Below are positions 54,510 to 64,000 of a stretch of DNA of 64,000 bases, piece after piece. The position numbers were made by a program, and so were the translations under genes. The notes under the pieces are model-generated. The model ran no database searches. It was not told the DNA's origin and saw only the letters and a list, made by a program, of their open reading frames with translations. Position 1 is the first letter of the stretch, and each line of letters starts with the position of its first letter. The stretch comes from Balaenoptera acutorostrata (lineage: Eukaryota > Chordata > Mammalia > Artiodactyla > Balaenopteridae), in NCBI RefSeq assembly GCF_949987535.1, contig NC_080067.1, positions 27,990,039-28,054,038 on the forward strand, in the 5' to 3' direction.

Positions 54510-54980
54510 GTCTGGCCAGAGTTCTCCAGAGAAAGAGAACCAATAGGATAGAGATTGAGATTTATTTTAAGGAATTGGCTCACATGCTCGTGAGGGCTGG
54601 CAAGTCCCAGAAATCTCTAGGGCAGGCTGGAAGTTTAGAAATTCAGATAAGAGTTGATGTTACAGTCTGAGTCTACATTCTGCTGGGCAGTAGGCTGGAA
54701 ACGCAGGCAGGGTTCCTATGTTGCAATCTTAAGGAGAATTCTTCTTTGGGAAACCTCGATCTTTGCTCTTAAGGCCTTCAACTGATTGGATGCGGCCCAC
54801 CAACATTGTGAAGGGTCATTTGCTTTACTCAAGGTCTACTGATTTAAATGTTAATCACATCTAAAAAATATCTCACAGCAGCATCTAGATTGGTGCTTGC
54901 CCAAACAACTGGGCACCTTCACAGTGTGCCCACTAGCTTAGTCAAGCTGACACATAAAATTAACCATCACAGGTCCCCTT
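54510..54980. mobile_element. ancient dispersed repeat, LTR-like, family not named
   Basis: CCAGAGTTCTCCAGAGAAAG, AAGGAATTGGCTCACATGCT, TCAAGCTGACACATAAAATT and AACCATCACAGG are landmarks of a common mammalian repeat I recognise but cannot name safely. Confidence 0.5.
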
Positions 54981-54984
54981 TCAC

Positions 54985-56700
54985 AAGAGAGAAAGCTGTT
55001 TTGTATTCCTGATATGAACATTTAGCATATTTCTCAAAGTGATAATTCTTGGGTTTCTTGGACACCTACAGTAACTTCTTTTGTGATTCTTTTTATACAT
55101 CCGCATCAAGTGATCTTGAGTATTATCAAAGAATCATAGACTGTGAAAACAGGGAGCTTAGCAACCACTTAGTCTAGTGTTTCTTAATCTGTTTCTGATC
55201 TTGAACAACTCTGAGATCCTGATGATGCTATCTTCCCAAGAACATGCTTATATACAGAATACTTGGCATGAGGTTTCAGGTGGGTGTGGGATAAACTAAA
55301 CATGAAGATCTCAGATTAAAAATCCAGAGTGAATTCCCTAACCTGGACAGACTGTTGCCTAGGAGAGGCCTGGGGGAACAAAGGGATACTGTGTTTCCTC
55401 CTCCGTCATTGTTCTCTGCTAGCACCTCTCACCCTGCTCCGCCCTCAGGGAAAGGAGCAAGTCGCTTCGGGGCACAGAGCTCAGAAACTCTGAAAGTCCC
55501 TTTGCTAGTGGGTCGGTTCATTGTTCTTGATTCAGAGTCCACTGCTGCTCTGAGCTCCATCACCTGATGGCCTTGGTCTGCCTCTGGCTCGGCTGCTGGT
55601 TCCCCTCAGATTCTGGGCTTGGCCCAGAGGTGGCCGCTGAGGCTTTCTCCCAGGCTCATTCCCCACCACTGTCGCTCCTTACACTTTCTCCTCTGGCGGC
55701 AGGCCCAGAATTACAACTTGCACCAGCCTCCCAGGTTCTTGAGAAACGCGGATGCGGTTACTCAGGGCTGGATCAGAAAGCGTGTGAGGCCAGCATTCCC
55801 TGGGACTCCCTGAAGGGAAGTGGATGGTGCTTCAAGGCTGAGTCCAGGGACCTCCCTCGATGCCCTCCTCCCTCCAAGGAAACAAATCACTGTCCTTCCC
55901 TCCTAGGGTGACCAACTGTCCCTATTTGCCAGGGACTGAGGAATTTCTTGAAACACAGGACTTTCGATGTTAAAACCAGAACGGTCCTCCTCACCACTCA
56001 GAGACTCTTGGGGTCCACAGGTGACTTCCTTTGGGATGCCGGCTACTTCATGTTTAGGTGTCAGCCACTGCTTTTAGACAGTGAGCTCCCTGAGGACAGA
56101 AACAGGGCCTGAGTCTTTTTTCCTCCAAGAGGCACAAAGTACCTGCTGAATGACTAAATGAACAAGCAAGTTAATGTTTGCAAGTCCTTATCAGACCTTA
56201 CCCTCTGCCTGACATGGCCACAGGACACAGAGGGCAGTGAACCCTTCCTAACGTCTGCATTCATCTGGGCTTCTTGTCATCTGACCACCGATGCAGCCCT
56301 TCTGATGTGGAAGGGAGGTCAGGCTGCCTGCCCTGAGCCTGGCGCCTGGAACACCAGGACTGAGCCCCAGATCCCCATGTGAGCGTCAAACCACATCCTT
56401 TCTCTTCACCCTTATTTCAGAGCTCCGCCTAACTTGGGTTGGACTCCCGCCTCGGCTTCCTGCTCTGTACCTCCACTCCTGACTGCGTCTGCAGCCCTGG
56501 CCTCAACACAGGGGTAGACTTACCGTAGTATGTCTTCATGTCCCCCACTTTGCATGGGCCCCTACTGAGGCCCTGAGCAGAGCCCTAGCAAACTGTTGAG
56601 TGTCCTGTGCTTTATATGGCATTTGCAAAAGTGGATTCTTTTTGTATTATTTTTCCTAAAGTGGGCCCTCCAAATTGTACAAGCTTCGATTCCCACAGAA
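54985..56700. other. intergenic, mostly unassigned; weak L2 3' end near its middle
   Basis: About 56080-56165 (GTGAGCTCCCTGAGGACAGA to CTGAATGACTAAATGAAC) resembles an L2 3' end on the plus strand. The rest is moderately GC-rich without recognisable genes; several open frames of 60-114 codons show no family features. Confidence 0.45.
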
Positions 56701-56714
56701 CCATAATCCTCCCA

Positions 56715-56985
56715 CCAGGAGGGAAAGCGGGCAGGGGAGGGATAAATTGGGAGATTGGGATTGACATATACACACTACTATATATATAAAATAGATAACC
56801 AATAAGGACCTACTGTATAGCACAGGGAACTCTACTCAGTACTCTATAATGACCTATATGGGAAAAGAATCTTAAAAAAAGGGTGGATATATGTATATGC
56901 ATGAATGATTCACATTACTGTACACCTGAGACTAGCACAACATTGTAAATCGACTCTACTCCAATAAAAATTTTAAGAAAACCCA
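56715..56985 (+). mobile_element. L1 3' UTR fragment (cetartiodactyl type), plus
   Basis: AGGACCTACTGTATAGCACA, TGACCTATATGGGAAAAGAA, then ACACCTGAGACTAGCACAAC and a CCAATAAAAATTTTAAG end. It is the sense version of the kind of 3' UTR seen at 7503-7855. Confidence 0.75.
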
Positions 56986-56989
56986 AAAT

Positions 56990-57835
56990 CCATAGTCCTC
57001 CCCACCTTTGTATAGTCCTCAAAGCCAGACTTCCTCTTCTGGATCCCAGTGTGGTGGTGTGGGATGCTGTCGGCATGCCTCTGAGTTACATAGTCCCCAG
57101 GTCACCATTCGGAACCCCCTGAATACTGTCATCAGCTGATGAAGTCTGTCCTCCCTACACAGCTCTGAGTAATCATGGTTAGAAGCCCTGGCCTCCTCCA
57201 TCCAAGCCAACTTAAGATCCAGACCCTGCCCATTTCTCATCATTGTTCCGCTGAGGTCCTTTCCAGAGCCACACCTGCCACACCTGCCCAGGTATTTGCC
57301 CATCTCCATGCCCTTCTGAGGCATCCAGTGTCAGAAACATGAGCTGGCTCGTTGCTCCGTGTCTTAACTTCTCCCCTCCTGAAGTGGATTAAGTGACAGG
57401 AAATCTTTTCCTTCACTCACCTGTCTGTATACATTGTGGGAGGGGAAGAAGCCTTATGTGGCCAGGTTTCTCATGTTTGTGAACACCCAGAGCTGGAAAG
57501 TTCTAAAGAGAGGCCATGGCTTAAAAGGAGCATTCTACCTCCCCTCCTCATCCCAATCATCCTGTTTCACTTGTGGTCAGAAGCCTTTATTCAGCTAGGG
57601 ACATTATAAAGTCTCAAATGAATGAGTTCTGTGAGTTAAGATTTAAACCACATTAGAGAACGGCTGAAAACACTTTTGAATTCATGGATACAAATAAAAC
57701 TTTGTTTTTTGAGCAAAAATTTTGAATTTTTGTAGAAGGCAATTTTAAATCCAAAATAAAGAATGGTACTGTGGAAGAAAATGAAGAAAAGTAGCTGTTA
57801 CTAGATTTGAGGTAAGTTTTCAAAAATAAAGATTT
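56990..57835. other. intergenic sequence, nothing recognised
   Basis: No gene, RNA or repeat I can support. A 101-codon minus-strand frame at 57019-57324 has no recognisable features. Confidence 0.4.
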
Positions 57836-57837
57836 CT

Positions 57838-57860
57838 GTCTCGGCCTTTTGGCTAAGAAT
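57838..57860 (+). pseudogene. tiny fragment identical to the U2 snRNA 5' end
   Basis: TCTCGGCCTTTTGGCTAAGA matches the 5' region of U2 spliceosomal RNA over 20 bases; the match ends at once on the 3' side. It could be a truncated U2 retropseudogene or chance. Not a functional U2 gene: no Sm site, no other U2 parts, no snRNA promoter. Confidence 0.45.
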
Positions 57861-57929
57861 AAGCCAGAATAAGGAAGGAAACATCTCCCTACATATTGCT
57901 TAGCCTCTGTTGGCATTATTTTTTCCCCA

Positions 57930-58150
57930 GATCCCACAGGATTCTTTTCCTGAAGTCATACTTATTGAGATGCACAGTTTTATGACTTTTGACAAACATA
58001 TGCAGCCCTGAAACCATCACCACCACCATTAATATAGAAAATATCTCCATCACTCTAAAAACTCCCTTTTGCACACAGTACTCTGAATCCTTTACTATGA
58101 GCATAAGGTGATGTCATCTGCATACGTAACTCAGAACTCTTGAATTTAGC
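57930..58150 (-). mobile_element. ancient L1M fragment, minus (tentative)
   Basis: AGTCATACTTATTGAGATGC, ACAAACATATGCAGCCCTGA and CTGAAACCATCACCACCACC look like a decayed L1 3' region in complement. Confidence 0.4.
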
Positions 58151-58651
58151 AGATTGATCTCAGTCATTTTAGATGCAACCCATCCCAAAAAGAAGTTGCC
58201 AGTTCCAGACTGACTGTAAATGAGCTTGGTCCTCGTGACATGTGGGCCAGATTGTGGACCTGGGGTTTTCACCAAATGACATGCTTACATTAAGCTAAGT
58301 GTAATAGCTTGACAATTCCTGGTTCCTTTATATGTTTTGAGTAAATCCACACTACTTGAAGTGATTCTAAGCAATGAGAACATTCAGTTGGCAAGCTTAC
58401 ATTTTATCCTGTCAAGGAAGGAAAAGCCCTGTTTTGAAATACAGTTACTACAGGTTGTATTTCACAAATTGTAGCTCTAGATAGTGTGCCTTAATAATCT
58501 CTGTTATGCTTTGTTAATAAGATAGATCCTTTAACTATAAAGGAGATGAAACTCAGAATGAAATCTAATTAATTCAGACCGCAAAGTAAAGAAACTAGAA
58601 ATAAAGAGCCATAAAAAAACAGTAGATTTTAAGTTAACTGAAAAAGAATTA

Positions 58652-59155
58652 CAGTTGACTCTCATTATTTGCAGTAGTTATTGTTCTATAAAGTTATGGC
58701 CAACACAATTGGCAAATAGCGAATCATTTCTGCTGGAGGAAATATAGGGTTAGGCTCCTGCAGCCTCTGGTCACATTTCCAACCACTGATCAATACATAA
58801 CCTTGTTCAATATGTGTTTCTATTTAAAGACATGTTACTTAATATATATTGTTGATTCATCAACATTGAACTTACAGCTGACAGCGCTATAATTTATACC
58901 TGAGTGAAGCTTATCTAACACATGTATTCTCCCTGCAGGGCACATTGTGGCCTTCCTGGGCTTAGAAACACTTCAGAGCATTTCGGTACTATGCCGGGGC
59001 CATTTTAAACACAAAATCACCAACAAAAAGCACAAGCATGTGAAAAATGTGGCACTAAATAGACAGTAGAAAGGACATCTGTTTACAGTATGAAGGCTGA
59101 AAGAAGAAGGCAGAATGTCATCTTATTTGAGCTCAGCTGAGAATGTGCACATCTC
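58652..59155 (-). mobile_element. Tigger2-like DNA transposon, truncated
   Basis: Terminal repeat CAGTTGACTCTCATTATTTG preceded by TA (58650-58651), then TTCTATAAAGTTATGGCC and CAACATTGAACTTACAGCTG, the complement of the transposase start region of Tigger2-type elements. The second terminal repeat was not found. 58150-58650 holds nothing recognised. Confidence 0.65.
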
Positions 59156-59299
59156 TCTCTCTGTCTAAGTCTCCGTATTTAGACTTAGCAACATGTATAT
59201 CAATTTGTTTTCCCAGCATTGCCTTTCATATCTCATTCAATTTCCATCTTTCTAAGCCAGTTTCCTTTCTCTCAGATGATACAAGTAAGTAGTTCTTTC

Positions 59300-60860
59300 A
59301 GTGAGGATCCTTGGGGAGTGAGCTTCCTCAGTTTTTGAATATCTACACATATATCTTCACTTTTAAAAGATAGTTTGACATGGTAGAGAATACTGGTTTA
59401 CAGCTTTTCTTTTTGCACTTTGAAAATATTGTTCCATTGGCTTCTAGCTGTAATTACTAATGAGAAGTCTGCTGCCAGTCTAATTCTCATTCTTTTGTGG
59501 GTACTCTTGTCTTTTCTCTCACGTGCCTTTAAGATTTTCTATTCAGATTCAGTCTTCTGGTCTTCACAGGTGTGGTCTTCTTTTTAGTTTATCCTTCAGA
59601 CTGAAGACCTGGGTCCTTCAGTTCTGGAAAATGTACTGCTTTGTACACGTTGCCTCCTCCTAGTCTCCCTAGTTTCTCCTATTAGATATTTGATTTTAAA
59701 AATTATTTTGACACAGTTTCAGACTTAACAGAAAAGTTACAAGATAGCACAAAGAATTGCTATATACCCTTTACCCAGATTTCCCAAACACTAACACTTT
59801 ACCACATTAAGTTTATCTTTTTCTATTTATCTATTTACCTGTATGTTTTTCTGAACCATTTGAAAGTAAGTTGCTGGCATGATGCCCATTTTCTCCAAAA
59901 TACTTGAGTCAGAACTTCCTAAAAACAAGTATATTCTCTTGTATAATCATCATACACAATCCTGTTAGCTAATCTAGAGTTCTTATTCAGATTTCACTGA
60001 TTGTCACAACAGTGTCTCTTACAGAAAAAGAAAATCCCAGATTGTGTGTTGAATTCAGTGTCATGTTTCTTAGTCTCCTTTCACTTGGCACCATTGCTCA
60101 GTCTTTGTCTTTAGTGACAATGACATTTTTGAAAAGTACAGGCTACTCATTTTGTAGAATGTCTTTCATTTTAAGTTTGACTGGTGTTTCTTCTTGATTA
60201 GATTCAGGTGGTTATGCACTTTGGGCCAGAACAGCCCAAAGCAACATGCTCTTCTTAGCGGGGCTGGGCCTTGGATAAGGCAAAGGATGTACCCAGTGCA
60301 CAAAATTTAAGGAGATATTCATTCTCAGCCAGTACAGGGTAAGCTACAAATGCCTTGCTTGCCTCAACCGAGTACCAGCCCTGCTTCTCAGTACATCATC
60401 TCAGGAGGTATGTGGTATCTATTAGTTCAGTATGATGTCTGTTGGTCACTTGATTAAGGTGGTGTCAGCCTGATTTCTTCATTGTGCAGATACTATAATT
60501 CATTTTGTAATTAATAAATGTCTTATAGGGAGATACTTTGAGACTATGCAAATATCCTATCACTCTTCAAAATTTCACCCAATAATTTTAGCATCTATTG
60601 ATGATTCTTGCCTTAATCGGTTATTAAGATGGTTGCCAAATTGTGATTTTTTTTCATTCCATCATTCTTTCTACATTTATTGATTTATTGATTGACATTT
60701 TTATAACACAACAATTTGGGTTCATCAAACAACCTAAATATATCACTATGACCTTCCTTTCCCAGATTTAGTACCAGTATGTTAAATGAAACAAGTGTGC
60801 ACCCTGATTCCTGAGATCAAAAGAGGAGTCCATTTTTTCTTGCCCTGTTTCTCATCTCTA
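59300..60860 (-). mobile_element. ancient L1M fragments, minus
   Basis: TTCCATTGGCTTCTAGCTGT and GAGAAGTCTGCTGCCAGTCT (L1 ORF1-type complement), CTTAACAGAAAAGTTACAAG, ACCCTTTACCCAGATTTCCC and GCATCTATTGATGATTCTTG (L1M 3'-UTR complement). Broken and rearranged; sub-families not resolved. Confidence 0.6.
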
Positions 60861-61423
60861 AGGCAGTTCTCCAGATAATTTTTCCTTTAGGCCAAGGAAC
60901 CTCTTATTTTCTTAAAAGAGATTTTGGTATAAAGCTTAGTTGCACTCATTTTTCTAGACTAAATAAATTTTATCCTTGTTTACATGTTTTCTGTCCACTT
61001 ATTCAGCACTTGAGAGAAGTCTACTGGACTGCTTTGGCCTGTTTTTCTACTTTGAGAAATTGTGGTCTCTAACTGGATTGAATTCAATTAGTATTTACTA
61101 GGAGTTAGTTTTCATATGTGCCCTGACTCTTCGGTGTTTGCAATTTGGTATGTATGTGAAAAGTTAAATCCCTCAGTTGGTCATGTTGGGTATGATTTTC
61201 CTGGTTATGACACAGTTTGTCTGATGCAGGCAAAAAAACTACCTAGAATTATAGTGGCCAAGGCCTGTTTTTTGATTAATTTTAATAGTATTAAAATTCA
61301 GCTTTCTTACTATAGCTTGATGAACTTTTGCCCACATATAAAATATTATTTTGGAGGATTAATTAGGTTTAATTGAGGAGACTCATCATTTCTCCATTGT
61401 ATTTAACATCTCCGGTTACGTTC
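60861..61423. other. intergenic sequence, nothing recognised
   Basis: AT-rich, ending in the target site of the L1 at 61439. A chance 86-codon plus-strand frame at 61116-61376 has no family features. Confidence 0.4.
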
Positions 61424-61438
61424 AAGAATAGTGTTTTT

Positions 61439-62290
61439 CACCAGTCCAAATGGCCATCCTCAAAAAATCTACAAACAATAAATGCTGGAGAGGGTGTGGA
61501 GAAAACGGAACCCTCTTGCACTATTGGTGGGAATGTAAATTGATACAGCCACTATGGAGAACAATATGGGAGTTCCTTAAAAAACTAAAAATAGAACTAC
61601 CATATGACCCAGCAATCCCACTACTGGGCATATACCCTGAGAAAACCATAATTCAAAAAGAGTCATGTACCACAATGTTCACTGCAGCTCTATTTACAAT
61701 AGCCAGTACATGGAAGCAACCTAAGTGTCCATCGACAGGTGAATGGATAAAGAAGATGTGGCACATGTATACAACGGAATATTACTCAGCCATAAAAAGA
61801 AACAAAATTGAGTTATTTGTAGTGGTGTGGATGGACCTAGAGTCTGTCATACAGAGTGAAGTAAGTCAGAAAGAGAAAAACAAATACCATATGCTAACAC
61901 ATATATATGGAATCTAAAAAAAAAAAAAAGTGGTTCTGAAGAACCTAGGGGCAGGACAGGAATAAAGACGCAGATATAGAGAATGGACTTGAGGACACGG
62001 GGAGGGGGAAGGGTAAGCTGGGACAAAGTGAGAGAGTGGCATGGACATATATACACTACCAAACGTAAAATAGATAGCTAGTGGGAAGCAGCCACATAGC
62101 ACAGGGAGATCAGCTCGGTGCTCTGTGACCACCTAGAGGGGTGGGGTAGGGAGGGTGGGAGAGAGCCGCAAGAGGGAGGGGATATGGGGATATATGTAGA
62201 TGTATAGCTGATTCACTTTGTTATAAAGCAGAAATTAACACACCATTGTAAAGCAATTATACTCCAATAAAGTCGTTAAAAAAAAAAAAA
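61439..62290 (+). mobile_element. 5'-truncated L1 3' end, plus
   Basis: ORF2 C-terminus open from 61450 to its stop at 61917 (155 codons, with [18 protein letters not shown] and [18 protein letters not shown]), then the 3' UTR with GACTTGAGGACACGGGGAGG and a poly-A tail. Perfect target-site duplication AAGAATAGTGTTTTT at 61424-61438 and 62291-62305. A conventional, recent-looking insertion. Confidence 0.94.
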
Positions 62291-62527
62291 AAGAATAGTG
62301 TTTTTGCCACCTGTTCTGATAATAGGATAATAAGGTTTGAATCTCAGTTTAATTTAATGCCTTCTAATCAGGATATTCAGTTCTTTTCTGAAAACTAGAG
62401 TAATGTCATGTGAAAAGTTGATCCTTTTATGTAAACAGTGCACATATTTTGTTTAACCGTGTTTTTAAAAATATTGCATGTTGGAATAAGCAAACCTTTA
62501 TCTTTTATTAAGTTAAAACTACAAACA

Positions 62528-63205
62528 CAGGCATACCTCCTTTTATTGTTTACACTTTGCAGATATTGCATTTTTTACAGATTGAAGGTTTGTGGCAACC
62601 CCATATTGAGCACACATATCAGCACCGTTTTTCCAACAGCATTATTATTATTATTATTTTTAATAAATTTATTTTATTTTATTTTTGGCTGCGTTGGGTC
62701 TTCGTTGCTGCGCGCGGGCTTCCTCTAGTTGTGGCGAGCAGGGGCTACTCTTCGTTGCGGTGCGCGGGCTTCTCATTGCGGTGGCTTCTCGTTGCGCAGC
62801 ACGGGTTCTTGGCGCGCGGGCTTCAGCAGTTGAGGCACACGGGCTCAGTAGTTGTGGCTCATGGGCTCTAGAGAGCAGACTCAGTAGTTGTGGTGCACGG
62901 GCTTAGTTGCTCCACGGCACGTGGGATCTTCCTGGGCCAGGGATCAAACCCATGTCTCCTGAATTGGCAGGTGGATTCTTAACCACTACGCCACCAGGGA
63001 AGCCCGCAACAGCATTATTTTTAAATTAAGGTATGTACATTGCTTTTTTAGACATAATGCAATACTTAAGAGACTATGGTACAGTGTAAACATAACTTGT
63101 GTATGCACTGGAAAACCATAAAATTTATGTGACACACTTTGTTGTGATATTTGCTTTATTGCGGTGGTTTGGGTCCAAACCCGCAATATCTCTGAGGTAT
63201 GCCTG
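62528..63205 (+). mobile_element. Tigger1-like MITE split by a SINE
   Basis: Terminal inverted repeats CAGGCATACCTC at 62528 and GAGGTATGCCTG ending at 63205, with TA on the right. Inside: GATTGAAGGTTTGTGGCAAC on the left and AGACATAATGCAATACTTAA, GCTTTATTGCGGTGGTTTGG on the right, as in Tigger1. The transposase is deleted. Confidence 0.88.
62647..63006 (-). mobile_element. CHR-type SINE (long form), nested in Tigger1
   Basis: TTGGCTGCGTTGGGTCTTCG body, CCACCAGGGAAGCCC end. Perfect target-site duplication CAACAGCATTATT at 62634-62646 and 63007-63019. Confidence 0.94.
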
Positions 63206-63261
63206 TATTGAAAATAAGAGGAAATTATTTAGAAAAAAGAAAGTTGCTTTGTGGAGTTAAG

Positions 63262-63900
63262 ATAGATTTCATGCAAAAAGACAAACAACCCAATTTAGGA
63301 ATGGGCAAAGGACTTGAATAGACGTCTCTCAAAAGAAGATATACAGATGGCCAGCAAGCACAGAAAATGGTGCTCACTGTCGTCCATCATTAGGGAAATG
63401 CAAATCAAAACCACAGTGAGATACCACTTCATACCCACTAGAATGGTCATAATAAAAAGGTGGAAAATAATAAGTGCTGGTGAGCATGTAGGGAAGTTGG
63501 AATCTTTGTCCATTTCTGGCAGAAATGTAAAATCATGCAGCTGCTCAGAGAATGGTTTGGAGATTCCTCAGTACATTACATACCACCCAGCAATTCCACT
63601 CTAAAGAATATACTGGAAATATACTCTAAAGAATTGAAAATAGGTGTTCAAATAAACACTTGTATATGAATGTTTATAGCAGCACTATTCCTAATAGCCA
63701 AAAGGTGGAAACCATCCAAATGTCCATTACGTGGATGAAAGAATAAACAAAATGTGGTATATCCAGACAATGGAATAGTATTCAGCCATAGCAAAGAATG
63801 AAGTAGTGACACGTGCTACAACATGGATGAGCCTTGAAAACACTGTAGTCAGTGAAAGAAACCTGACACAAAAGGTTGCTGTACTATAATATTTCACAAG
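63262..63900 (+). mobile_element. ancient L1M 3' end, plus
   Basis: AAAGACAAACAACCCAATTT, GGAAATGCAAATCAAAACCA, CACCCAGCAATTCCACTCTA and CAATGGAATAGTATTCAGCC are L1 ORF2 C-terminal landmarks with broken frames. The last 100 bases of the window hold nothing recognised. Confidence 0.75.
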
Positions 63901-64000
63901 TGCTCTCTTGACTCAATTTGAAGTCATGGTGAAAATTCTCATTTCCCCTTTGTGGGCAGTTTGCTAAGCATCCACCCCAACTACTTCCCTCTGGGGCTCT

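Noticed and set aside
55355..55911. two open frames of 70 and 114 codons in the upstream flank
   Set aside because: No recognisable domain, no splice context, ordinary length for random moderately GC-rich DNA.
1..64000. CRISPR arrays, operons, integrated virus or other prokaryotic-type systems
   Set aside because: None seen. The content is mammalian: split gene, SINEs, L1s, DNA transposons. Tandem units found are short local duplications, not arrays with spacers.

Overview
The window is mammalian nuclear DNA, most likely from a cetacean (whale or dolphin). Two sets of repeats support this. First, there are about 18 copies of tRNA-derived SINEs of the cetartiodactyl CHR type: a long form of about 310-350 bp and a short form of about 115-150 bp. 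Second, there are L1 elements whose 3' UTRs are of the cetartiodactyl kind. I saw no ruminant BovB/Bov-tA and no pig PRE-1 elements. The species call is an inference from repeats; only a database search could fix it.

One protein-coding gene is recognisable: GK5 (putative glycerol kinase 5, FGGY kinase family), on the minus strand. Its first eight coding exons lie at 52989-53150, 43937-44030, 42137-42212, 12523-12616, 8787-8918, 1171-1246, 543-604 and 14-87. Together they give 770 coding bases (256 codons plus 2 bases) with no stop or frameshift, and every intron starts GT and ends AG. The rest of the gene lies beyond position 1. The first exon sits in a CpG island (about 52620-53460) that carries a perfect palindromic CRE/ATF site. 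Everything above about 53.4 kb is upstream flank; I found no gene there.

Layout: 1-8.9 kb holds exons 8 to 5 with ancient L1, L2, hAT and SINE copies. 8.9-12.6 kb is intron 4 and exon 4. 12.6-42.1 kb is the giant intron 3, built from SINEs, ancient L1/L2/MLT1, two younger plus-strand L1s (21967-25188 and 25964-30832), an old near full-length minus-strand L1 (31783-38995) and a younger 5'-truncated minus-strand L1 (39722-41975). 42.1-53.2 kb holds exons 3 to 1, an ancient L1 and a 900-bp pogo/Tigger-type DNA transposon. 53.2-64 kb is intergenic, with Tigger1- and Tigger2-like elements, L1 fragments and a tiny U2-like fragment.

The observations most worth following up are these. A ~600-bp inverted repeat of unknown family brackets GK5 exon 4. 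Two L1s are each cut short at the 3' end inside ORF2 yet flanked by target-site duplications, which suggests internal priming of reverse transcription. A CpG-rich Tigger-like element has an open transposase C-terminal fragment. GK5 looks intact over its N-terminal half although cetaceans have lost hair and sebaceous glands, the tissues where GK5 is best known. I found no evidence of a novel multi-gene system.
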